Shown: positions 17,364-24,572 of the stretch, piece by piece | Layout: every line of letters starts with the position of its first letter | Position numbering within the stretch: position 1 is the stretch's first letter | Origin: CAYPNP01 sp964412195 | GTDB taxonomy: Bacteria; Acidobacteriota; JAAYUB01 | Assembly (NCBI GenBank): GCA_964412195.1 | Contig: CAYPNP010000021.1 | Span: forward strand, 1 to 64,000 | Reading direction: 5' to 3' | Length of the DNA stretch: 64,000 nt | Notes under the pieces: generated by a model | The model's database searches: none | The model's input: only the letters and a program-made list of their open reading frames with translations | Told to the model about the DNA's origin: nothing | Position numbers and translations under genes: made by a program

Positions 17364-18686
17364 ATGACCGCACTGAAAAAGAACTACGACGGGATGGTGA
17401 TCGGCGGAGGCATCGCGGGCATGCAGGCCGCCCTGGACATGGCCGAGCAGGGCTACGACGTCCTGCTGGTGGAGAAGGACCCGTCCATCGGCGGCATCAT
17501 GGTGGGCCTGAACAAGGTCTTCCCCACCCTGGACTGCTCCAGCTGCATCTGCACGCCGCGCATGGCCGAGTCGGCGCACAACCCGCACATCCGGATCCAG
17601 ACCTACACCGAGGTCCGGGGCGTCGAGCCCCTGAACCTGGGCTTCCGGGTGCGGCTCCTGAAGAAGCCCCGCTATGTGGACGAGTCCAAGTGCATCGGCT
17701 GCAGCCAGTGCGAGCTGGTCTGCCCGGTGGACGTGCCGCACGAGTTCGACTACGGCCTGGGCGCCCGGCGGGCCATCTACATCGCCCACGGCAACGCCAT
17801 CCCCCAGATCGCGGTGCTCGACCCGGCGCACTGCATCTTCTGCGGCAAGTGCGAGAAGGCCTGCCCGGCCGCCTGCATCGACTACACCCAGCAGCCGGAG
17901 GAGGTCGAGGTGGAGGTGGGCGCCATCGTTGTGACCACGGGCCTCCAGACCACGCCCATGGAGAAGAAGCCGGAGTACGGCGGGGGGAAGATGCCCAACG
18001 TCATGAACCCCCTGGCCATGGAGCGGATCCAGTCGTCGAACGGGCCCTACGGCCGACCGCTGCGCCCCTCCGACGGCAAGGTGCCGCGCCGCATCGCCTA
18101 CGTCCAGTGCGCCGGCAGCCGCGACCGGTCCATCGGCGTGCCGTACTGTTCCCGGGTCTGCTGCATGTACGCCCTCAAGCAGGCCCTGCTGCTGCGGCAT
18201 TACATCCACGGCGTCGATGTGACGATTTACCACATGGACATCCGGGCGTTCGGCAAGGGTTACGAGCAGTTCTACCGGCGGGTCATGGCCGAGGGCGTCC
18301 GGGTGGTGAAGGGCAAGGTGGCCCGCATCACCGAAGTGGAGAACAGAGACCTGCTCCTGCGGGTGGAGATGCTGGACGAGGAGGGACGCGTGGCCGAGGA
18401 GCGCTACGACCTCGTGGTGCTGGCCCAGGGCCTGATCCCGGCCTGGCAGGGAACGGGGGTGCTGGACGCCGAACTGGACGAGGACGGCTTCTTCCGGTCG
18501 GTCTCGCCCAAGATCAACCCGGTCCTGAGCAGCTGCCGGGGCGTGTTCGTGGCCGGCGTGGCCAACGGCCCCAAGGACATCCCCGACGCCATCGTCGAGG
18601 CGGGCGCGGCGGCCATGGAGGCCGCCATCTTCCTGGAGGCGACCCGCTACCACGAGCGCTTCATCGAGCCGGCGGAGGTCCGCTGA
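17364..18686 (+). CDS. qmoA: Second HdrA-like flavoprotein, QmoA type
   Basis: 440 residues with an FAD-binding motif at the N-terminus (GGGIAGMQAALDMAEQGYDV), a CSSCICTPRM segment near residue 60, two full [4Fe-4S] motifs (CIGCSQCELVCP and CIFCGKCEKACP, about 110-170) and CSRVCCMYALKQALL further on. It lacks the N-terminal extension and C-terminal ferredoxin of HdrA above. This compact form, followed two genes later by a QmoC-like membrane protein, resembles QmoA of the quinone-interacting oxidoreductase complex. It is expressed with the hydrogenase genes, 37 bases after mvhA. Confidence 0.85.
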   Translation: MTALKKNYDGMVIGGGIAGMQAALDMAEQGYDVLLVEKDPSIGGIMVGLNKVFPTLDCSSCICTPRMAESAHNPHIRIQTYTEVRGVEPLNLGFRVRLLKKPRYVDESKCIGCSQCELVCPVDVPHEFDYGLGARRAIYIAHGNAIPQIAVLDPAHCIFCGKCEKACPAACIDYTQQPEEVEVEVGAIVVTTGLQTTPMEKKPEYGGGKMPNVMNPLAMERIQSSNGPYGRPLRPSDGKVPRRIAYVQCAGSRDRSIGVPYCSRVCCMYALKQALLLRHYIHGVDVTIYHMDIRAFGKGYEQFYRRVMAEGVRVVKGKVARITEVENRDLLLRVEMLDEEGRVAEERYDLVVLAQGLIPAWQGTGVLDAELDEDGFFRSVSPKINPVLSSCRGVFVAGVANGPKDIPDAIVEAGAAAMEAAIFLEATRYHERFIEPAEVR

Positions 18687-18740
18687 GAATCCGCCCGGCC
18701 GGCCCGCGGCCGCCGGGCGCCGAAGAACGGGAGAGTGACC

Positions 18741-19073
18741 ATGGCAGGAATCGAGGAACCCATCGCCGGCCAGGCCTCGGAAGAGACCGCCGGCCGCCCG
18801 GCCAAGGCGAAACGCCCGATCGACATCTTCCGGGAGCGGCAGGGCGAGCGCACCCCCGAGCAGAAGGACTACTACAAGCACCAGAGCCAGGTGCGCAAAT
18901 TGCTGCTGGAGGTTCTGAAGGCGGGACCGCGGACCATCCCCGAGCTGGCCGGCCAGTGCGGCCTGCCGTCCGAAGAGGTGGTCTGGAACGTGATGGCCAT
19001 GCGCCGGTACGGGAAGGTCGTCGAAGACGAGCTCGACGGCGACTACTACCGCTACCGCCTGAAGGAGGTGTAG
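18741..19073 (+). CDS. Small winged-helix-like protein of the Hdr/Qmo operon
   Basis: 110 residues from ATG 18741, with GGGAG seven bases upstream; a GTG six bases earlier is the alternative. The N-terminal 45 residues are charged and probably disordered. Residues 50-105 look like a winged helix: KLLLEVLKAGPRTIPELAGQ, then SEEVVWNVMAMRRYG and a short beta wing EDELDGDYYRY. It has no cysteines. Its position between the QmoA- and QmoC-like genes suggests an accessory or assembly subunit or a local regulator; I cannot assign a function. Confidence 0.75.
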   Translation: MAGIEEPIAGQASEETAGRPAKAKRPIDIFRERQGERTPEQKDYYKHQSQVRKLLLEVLKAGPRTIPELAGQCGLPSEEVVWNVMAMRRYGKVVEDELDGDYYRYRLKEV

Positions 19074-19075
19074 CC

Positions 19076-20251
19076 ATGGGCAGCCGTGTGGATCCGCGCC
19101 TGGCCGCCGAGGTGGCCGAGTACGGCGCCGAAACGATCAACAAGTGCTTCAACTGCGGCAACTGCACCGCCGTTTGCGCGTTGTCCAAGAACGACACCGT
19201 GTTCCCGCGCAAGATGATCCGCTACCTGCAGCTGGGGCTCCGCGACAAGCTGGTGGAGGCGCCGGAGCCGTGGCTCTGCTACTACTGCGGCACCTGCTCC
19301 GACACCTGCCCGCGGGAGGCTTTCCCCGGCGAGATCATGATGGCCACCCGCCGCTGGCTGACGGCGCAGTATGACTTCACCGGCCTGTCCCACAAGCTCT
19401 ACCTGTCCAAGGCCTGGGAGGTCGGCCTGCTTCTCGCCGGCGCCCTGATCGTGCTGGGGCTCTTCACCGTGCCCGGCCTGCTCGGCATCCCCTTCGGCCT
19501 CCGCGCCCTGCCGGCGGAGGCGACCGAGCACGTCCGGGTGGCGATCTTCGCCAACACCGGCTGGGTGCACATCGGCGACTGGGTGCTGGCGGTCATCCTC
19601 GGCCTGCTCCTCTGGACCAACGCCTTCCGGATGATCTACTTCGTCGTGCGGGGCGAGAAGGGCGTCCGCATCCCGCTCACCCTCTGGTTCAGCAAGCTCT
19701 ACCAGATCGTCGTCCACGGCCTGACCCAGCGGCGCTGGCTGGAATGCGACAACGACACCCGCCTGAAGTGGCTGCAGCACTTCCTGCTGGTGACCGGCTA
19801 CGGCACCATGCTGCTGCTGGTGGTGATGTTCCTGCCCCTGTTCCAGGTGGACCGGGCCGAGTTCCACTGGACCGGCATCCTGGGCTACTACGGGACGGTC
19901 ATGCTGCTGGGCGTGACGCTGCTGGCCATGCGCAGCCGGCTGCGCAAGAAGGAGCCGATCCACCGCTTCTCCCACCCCACCGACTGGATGTTCCTGGCGC
20001 TGCTGTTCCTGACCGCGCTTTCCGGCATCATCCTGAACGTGCTGCGGCTGATGGACCTGGCCTGGCCGACCTACATCGCCTACGTCGTCCACATGATGAT
20101 CGCCGTGCCGATGCTGATCGTGGAGGTGCCGTTCGGCAAGTGGGCCCACCTGATCTTCCGGCCGGTGTCCAAGTACATCGTGGCCGTGCTCGAGGCCGCC
20201 CGCGAGCGGCAGGCCGTCCGGGCCGGCCTCCCCAAGCCGGTCACCGCCTGA
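19076..20251 (+). CDS. qmoC: QmoC-like HdrC-cytochrome b fusion
   Basis: 391 residues from ATG 19076, two bases after the previous stop. The N-terminal 100 residues are an HdrC-type domain with two cluster motifs, CFNCGNCTAVC and CYYCGTCSDTCP. The remainder has about six membrane segments with histidines (VHIGDWVLAVIL, LQHFLLVTGYG, VVHMMIAVPML), as in the HdrE/NarI-like cytochrome b part of QmoC. It would pass electrons between the cytoplasmic flavoprotein-hydrogenase core and membrane quinone. No HdrB (CCG-domain) subunit is encoded nearby, so disulfide reduction is unlikely. Confidence 0.88.
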   Translation: MGSRVDPRLAAEVAEYGAETINKCFNCGNCTAVCALSKNDTVFPRKMIRYLQLGLRDKLVEAPEPWLCYYCGTCSDTCPREAFPGEIMMATRRWLTAQYDFTGLSHKLYLSKAWEVGLLLAGALIVLGLFTVPGLLGIPFGLRALPAEATEHVRVAIFANTGWVHIGDWVLAVILGLLLWTNAFRMIYFVVRGEKGVRIPLTLWFSKLYQIVVHGLTQRRWLECDNDTRLKWLQHFLLVTGYGTMLLLVVMFLPLFQVDRAEFHWTGILGYYGTVMLLGVTLLAMRSRLRKKEPIHRFSHPTDWMFLALLFLTALSGIILNVLRLMDLAWPTYIAYVVHMMIAVPMLIVEVPFGKWAHLIFRPVSKYIVAVLEAARERQAVRAGLPKPVTA

Positions 20252-20255
20252 GGGA

Positions 20256-20804
20256 ATGGCGGTGCCTTCCGACTCCGCCGGGGCCGGACCGGCCGCGGGG
20301 ACGCGGACCGTGGTGCTGGGCCTGGGCAATCCGATCCTGTCCGACGATGCCGTGGGGCTCGTGGTGGCGGCCGAGCTGGAACGCCGCCTGGACGCCGAGC
20401 CCCTTCCGGGCGTGGCGGTGCGGACCACCGCCCGCGGCGGTTTTGAACTCATCGATCTCCTGGCGGGCGCCGACCGGGTGATCCTGGTGGATTGCCTGAC
20501 AGTGCCCGATCCCGCCCCCGGCCGGATCCGGCGCCTGGGCCTGGACGATGTGTCCGGCAGCGCCCGGCTGGTGGGCAGCCACGAGATCAGCGTTGCCGCG
20601 GCGTTCCAGCTCGCCGCGCAGGCGGCCATCCCGATGCCGCGGGACGTCACCATCTATGCCGTGGAGGCCGCCGACGCGGCCACGTTTGCCGAGGCTCTCA
20701 CGCCGGCGGTGGCCGCGGCGGCCGGAGAGCTGGCCGACCGGATCTGGGCCGAGCTGACCGGCGCGGGCCGGAAGAATCCCCACTCGCGGGGCGGGGAATT
20801 GTGA
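20256..20804 (+). CDS. [NiFe] hydrogenase maturation endopeptidase (HycI/HoxW family)
   Basis: 182 residues. The family core is clear: VVLGLGNPILSDDAVGL near residue 20, with the nickel-sensing acidic residue in DDAVG, then LIDLL..ADRVILVDCL with the second acidic ligand, and GSHEISV with the conserved histidine. These enzymes clip the C-terminal tail of hydrogenase large subunits after nickel insertion; the likely substrate is MvhA of the same operon. It lies four bases after qmoC, making it the probable last gene of the complex. Confidence 0.9.
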   Translation: MAVPSDSAGAGPAAGTRTVVLGLGNPILSDDAVGLVVAAELERRLDAEPLPGVAVRTTARGGFELIDLLAGADRVILVDCLTVPDPAPGRIRRLGLDDVSGSARLVGSHEISVAAAFQLAAQAAIPMPRDVTIYAVEAADAATFAEALTPAVAAAAGELADRIWAELTGAGRKNPHSRGGEL

Positions 20805-20861
20805 TATTTTCATTCCAGAACCTGGGTATTTCGGAGTTTCGGTCAGGAAGGTAGATCCGGG

Positions 20862-22199
20862 ATGGAAATCCGGAGCATCCCCCTGGACAAGGCTGTCGAC
20901 GAGCGGGCCCACTGGCTCGTCCGGCTCCGCTGGATCGCCGGCGGAGTGGTCCTGCTGTTCGGCCTGGGCGCCGGTCTGGCCGTGCCGGGGATGAACGTGC
21001 TGCCCGTGCTCGGCGTGGGGGCGGCCATCCTGTCCTACAACGTCCTGATCCGGCTCGGCCTGCCCCACCTCGGCGCCAAGCGCAGCCTCCACCTGCAGAT
21101 CCTGCTGGACTGGCTGGCCCTGGCGGTGCTCTGCCACTTCACCATGGGAGTCGAGAGCCCGTTCCTGCCGTTCTTCATCTTCCACGTGATCCTGGCCGCG
21201 ATGCTGATGAGCCGCCGGGCCTGCCTGCGCCACGGCCTGATCGCCATCGTCCTGATCGCCGGGATGGCCATGCTGGAATTCACCGGCATCTGGCCGCCGG
21301 TCCGGCTGCCGGGCCTGCGGCCGTCGCCGCGCTACGACAACCTCTACTACCTGCTGCTGTTCCTGGGCTCCTTCTCCACGCTGATCCTGCTGACGGTCTA
21401 CCTGTCCACCACGGTGATCCGGCACCTGCGGCGCGGGGAGGAGAAGCTCCTGCATTTGCAGGACGACCTCGGCGCCGCCTACGACGACCTGCGGCGGGCC
21501 GACCAGGCCAGGACCCGCTTCGTGCGGATCGTGTCCCACGAGATCCGCAGCCCGCTGGCGGCGACCCAGAGCATGCTGCGGGTGATCCTGGAAGGCTATG
21601 CCGGCGAGACCTCGGCCAAGGTCCTCGACCTGGTCCAGCGCTGCGGCGGGCGGCTGACCCAGCTGCTGGAGCTGATCAACGAGCTGCTGGACCTGATCCG
21701 GGGCGGCCAGCCGGTCTCCGAGGAGGAGAAGCAGGACATCCAGCTGGCCGCGGTGGTCACCAAGGTCGCCGGCGACCTGGCCGCGCAGGCCGCCCGGAAG
21801 GAGATCCGGCTGGAAGTGCAGCTGGAAGCGCGCGAGAGCATCTTCCGCGGCGACAGCCAGGACCTGGAGCGGATCGTGCTGAACCTGGTCAGCAATGCCA
21901 TCACCTACACACCAGAATATGGGCAAGTGAAGGTGAGCGGACGGTTGGAGGCCAGCAGCTTCTACCGGCTGGAGGTGCGGGACACCGGGATCGGCATCCC
22001 GCCCGACGAGATGCCGCGGATCTTCGAGGAGTTCTACCGCGCCTCCAACGCCAAGAAGGAAAAGAAGGACGGCACCGGCCTCGGCCTGGCCATCGTCAAG
22101 GTGACCGTGGAAAAGTACGGGGGGAAGATCGACGTCTCCAGCGAGGTGGGCCAGGGCACCTGCTTCACCGTCCGCCTCCCCGTCATCCGCCTTTCCTGA
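20862..22199 (+). CDS. Membrane sensor histidine kinase
   Basis: 445 residues. About six hydrophobic segments fill residues 20-190, followed by a short coiled coil. The HisKA motif FVRIVSHEIRSPLAATQ has phospho-accepting H226. The ATPase domain follows, with the N box (LVSNAITYTPEYG), G1 (DTGIGIP), F box (FEEFYRAS) and G2 (GTGLGLAIVK). No response regulator is adjacent, so it is an orphan here. It starts 57 bases after the protease gene behind GGAAGG and may be co-transcribed with the hydrogenase operon. The signal sensed by its membrane domain is unknown. Confidence 0.9.
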   Translation: MEIRSIPLDKAVDERAHWLVRLRWIAGGVVLLFGLGAGLAVPGMNVLPVLGVGAAILSYNVLIRLGLPHLGAKRSLHLQILLDWLALAVLCHFTMGVESPFLPFFIFHVILAAMLMSRRACLRHGLIAIVLIAGMAMLEFTGIWPPVRLPGLRPSPRYDNLYYLLLFLGSFSTLILLTVYLSTTVIRHLRRGEEKLLHLQDDLGAAYDDLRRADQARTRFVRIVSHEIRSPLAATQSMLRVILEGYAGETSAKVLDLVQRCGGRLTQLLELINELLDLIRGGQPVSEEEKQDIQLAAVVTKVAGDLAAQAARKEIRLEVQLEARESIFRGDSQDLERIVLNLVSNAITYTPEYGQVKVSGRLEASSFYRLEVRDTGIGIPPDEMPRIFEEFYRASNAKKEKKDGTGLGLAIVKVTVEKYGGKIDVSSEVGQGTCFTVRLPVIRLS

Positions 22200-22221
22200 A
22201 TCTTCTGCCCGCCATCCATCC

Positions 22222-22618
22222 ATCGTGTTCGTGCTCGTCATCGTCATCGTAATCGTGCTCGTCATCGTTTTCGTAATCGGGTTTCGGGACTCGGTTCTCG
22301 GGGCTCGGCATCACCGCTTTCGATCGCTCTTTGCCGAGTCCCGAGTCCCCAGCCCCGAGCTCCGCAGAAGGCTCATGCAGCGGCGCGGAGGACGCAGAGC
22401 CAATCCTGGACGCGGATGAACGCGGATTCCCGCGGATCAGCACGGATTCCGATCCTGAATCAGGGTTTGGAATCCGTGTCAATCCGTCTTCATCCGCGTG
22501 AATCCGTGTTCGGGTTTCAGCTTCCCTATCCGCAATCGGGAATTCACCACAGAGGCACAGAGGACACAGAGAAAACCACAGGTTCCAATCCGCAATCCGA
22601 AATCCGCAATCCGCATTC
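22222..22618. repeat. Intergenic word-repeat cassette
   Basis: The gap 22200-22712 holds several words in series. First come ATCGTAATCGTGCTCGTCAT tracts (22222-22277). Next is an inverted pair, GGGACTCGGTTCTCGGGGC (from 22286) and CCGAGTCCCGAGTCCCCAG (22334-22359). A CGCGGATGAACGCGGATT element folding onto AATCCGTC..CATCCGCGTG follows (22410-22512), then an ACCACAGAGGCACAGAGG word (22546-22575) and AATCCGCAATCCG units (22585-22618). No gene is seen. All these words recur elsewhere in the window. Confidence 0.7.
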
Positions 22619-22712
22619 GAACCTCCGGCGGGATTGAATTTCCCGCGGAGATCGGATAGGATGGATTTCACCCGATCCCGTGCTGGCGTGCGATTCTGCC
22701 GCGGAGGCACCG

Positions 22713-23189
22713 ATGCCGGAAGGAAATTTCCTCGTCAATTTGGGCGGCTGCCTCGTGCTCCTGGGCGCGGCCGTTACCGCCGTGATCCTGGTAACGGTGT
22801 TTGCCCGCCGCCACCGCCGCGCCGAACTGGCCAAGGCCAAACAGGCCTTTGAAGAGGGCCTCGCCCAGCTGCGCAAGGACCCCAAGAACTCCGACCTCAA
22901 ACGGGAGGCCCAGCATCTTGGAGAGATTTACTCCAAGCTGAGCATCGGCCGCGACGGCCGACCGACCTTTGGCGAGGAGGCGCTGAATAAGGCCATCCGC
23001 GCGGTCTGCCCCCAGGACCTCTACGCCTCCCCGGCCGAGGAGAGCCTGGAGGAGAAGCTGGAGCAGCTGGCCCGTTACCGGCAGAAGGGCCTGATCTCCG
23101 AGGAGGAGTACCGGCAGAAGCGCAGTGAGCTGGTGGTGGAGGCGCCCGGGAAGCCGGACCCGTGGGGGCAGAAAATCGCACACGATTAA
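22713..23189 (+). CDS. Small membrane-anchored protein with C-terminal SHOCT-like helix pair
   Basis: 158 residues from ATG 22713, chosen for the GGAGG five bases upstream. One membrane segment (about 10-32, LVNLGGCLVLLGAAVTAVIL) is followed by a basic stop-transfer RRHRR, a charged helical region (35-120), and the C-terminal LEEKLEQLARYRQKGLISEE.EY..KR.EL pattern typical of SHOCT oligomerisation motifs. Function is unknown. It stands alone between two repeat cassettes. Confidence 0.75.
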   Translation: MPEGNFLVNLGGCLVLLGAAVTAVILVTVFARRHRRAELAKAKQAFEEGLAQLRKDPKNSDLKREAQHLGEIYSKLSIGRDGRPTFGEEALNKAIRAVCPQDLYASPAEESLEEKLEQLARYRQKGLISEEEYRQKRSELVVEAPGKPDPWGQKIAHD

Positions 23190-23191
23190 AA

Positions 23192-23510
23192 CGGTGAATC
23201 GGTGAATGGGTGAATCGGTGAATCGGCCGAGCCCGCCGGAGCGCGGACGTCTCCCCTGTTCGTGCTTACTCGGAAATAGCCTGCTATTCTCATCGGGGTC
23301 GGTATCGGAATCGGTATCGGTATCGATTCGTGAGTCGACCCCGATTACGATTACGATCAAGATTACGAGCACGATTACGGTCGACGATTACGATGGGGTA
23401 TCGACCATGGTCCGTGGTCCATCGTCCATGGTCGGCTCGGCGGTCATCCGTCGATTACGAGCACGGGCACGAGCACGATTCAATCCGCAATCCGCAATTC
23501 GCAATCCGCA
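23192..23510. repeat. Intergenic word-repeat cassette
   Basis: This fills the gap 23190-23516 between convergent genes. In order it holds GGTGAATCGGTGAATGGGTG units (23192-23225), a GGAGCGCGGACGTCTCC word (23238-23262), TCGGTATCGGAATCGG units (23298-23328), CGATTACGATTACGATCAAG tracts (23341-23395), a CCATGGTCCGTGGTCCATCG word (23403-23433), more GATTACGAGCACGGGCACG (23452-23480) and AATCCGCAATCCGC units (23480-23510). No gene is present. Confidence 0.7.
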
Positions 23511-23516
23511 GTTGGT

Positions 23517-24269
23517 TCAGGCCTTCTGGATCCGGTTCCGCACCTTGGCCCATGATTCGGTGATGAGGAAGCTCTCGTCCATGTAACCGACCATCCGCAC
23601 GAACTTCCGCCACGGCACGGCGAATGACAGCGTCCCTCCCGGGACCATCGGCCGGGCCGAGACGTCGAACATCCCCAGCACCGCCCGCGGTTGCTCCGCC
23701 CCGTTTTCCAGGTATGGCCAATGGACGATCGTCCCGCATCCGGCGGCGAACGGCGCGATGACGCCGTACGGCTCCGGCTCGTCGAAGTTGGCCAGGGTGA
23801 AGAGGCCCGCCAGCACGTCCGGCGCGGCCAGGAAGATCACCGCCGAGGGCGCGTCGACGGCTTCCAGCGCGTCCCACCGCTTGAAGACCAGCCAGGGCGC
23901 CGGCGCCTCGTAGGCCGGCTGGCCCTGGATGAACCGCCGGACCAGCTCCGGCGTACGCTTGTAGCGCTCGCCCTCCATCTCGCCGGGGATCCCGCAGGAG
24001 AGGAAGTACTCGAACTTCGGCCGCACGTTCTGCTGGAAGCCGGTGTATCGCTTGCCGCCGTCGCAGCCGATGGCACGGACGTCGAAGCACAGGGTCTTGC
24101 CCTGGAAGGCCGGCGCGAGCTGGGCCAGCATGCAGCGCCACGCGGGCGGCGGCTCCACCTGCACGCCCGGGACGGGCGCGTCCGCGTAATAGAACGCCAC
24201 CGGCAGTCCGGCGCCCGGGAAGTATTTCTCCCATCGCTCGAGGAACTGCTGTTTCAGGCTGAGATCCAT
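23517..24269 (-). CDS. DUF169-family protein
   Basis: 250 residues from ATG 24269, preceded by GGAGG. It matches the DUF169 family: an N-terminal helix ending in PVAFYYAD, a CMLAQLAPAFQGKTLCFD segment, GC.GG..Y.GF near residue 75, and the late pattern GCGTIVHWPYLENG followed by FDVSARP. Cysteines at CMLAQ, LCFD, GCDGG, SCGIPG and GCGT could bind a metal or cluster. Members occur widely in anaerobes with no settled function. It is monocistronic and followed on both sides by repeat cassettes. Confidence 0.8.
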   Translation of the reverse strand: MDLSLKQQFLERWEKYFPGAGLPVAFYYADAPVPGVQVEPPPAWRCMLAQLAPAFQGKTLCFDVRAIGCDGGKRYTGFQQNVRPKFEYFLSCGIPGEMEGERYKRTPELVRRFIQGQPAYEAPAPWLVFKRWDALEAVDAPSAVIFLAAPDVLAGLFTLANFDEPEPYGVIAPFAAGCGTIVHWPYLENGAEQPRAVLGMFDVSARPMVPGGTLSFAVPWRKFVRMVGYMDESFLITESWAKVRNRIQKA

Positions 24270-24297
24270 GGTCGCACCTCCGTAACGTTTTCCAATC

Positions 24298-24571
24298 AAA
24301 CGTCGAACGTCGAACACTGAACATCGAACATCGAAGTCAAACCGCAAACCGGATCAAACCACGAACCACACAAACCACACAAACGGTTCAATCCGCAATC
24401 AGCGGACAAGACCACGAAATACACGAAATACACGAAAAGAGATTTCAATCCGAAATCCGCAATCCGCAATCCGCAATCCGAAATCCGCAATTCTCTTCGC
24501 GTCCTTTCCGCCTTCGCGGTTCGGTTCGCGGATTGACTTCGATGTTCGATGTTCAATGTTCGATGTTCGGT
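24298..24571. repeat. Intergenic word-repeat cassette with inverted TTCGATGTTC ends
   Basis: Left end: GAACATCGAACATCGAAGTC units (24298-24336). Right end: the inverted form GACTTCGATGTTCGATGTTC (24533-24571). Between them are ACCGCAAACCGGATCAAACC, CCACGAACCACACAAACC (24357-24384), ACCACGAAATACACGAAATA (24411-24441), six AATCCGC/AATCCGAA units (24445-24492) and a CTTCGCGTCCTTTCCGCC word (24493-24532). The first 170 bases reappear as reverse complement at 32171-32336. No gene is present in the 303-base gap. Confidence 0.75.
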
Positions 24572-24572
24572 T

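Noticed and set aside
24298..24571. Possible CRISPR array
   Set aside because: The repeated units are only 7-14 bases, directly tandem and without unique spacers of constant length; no cas genes are present.
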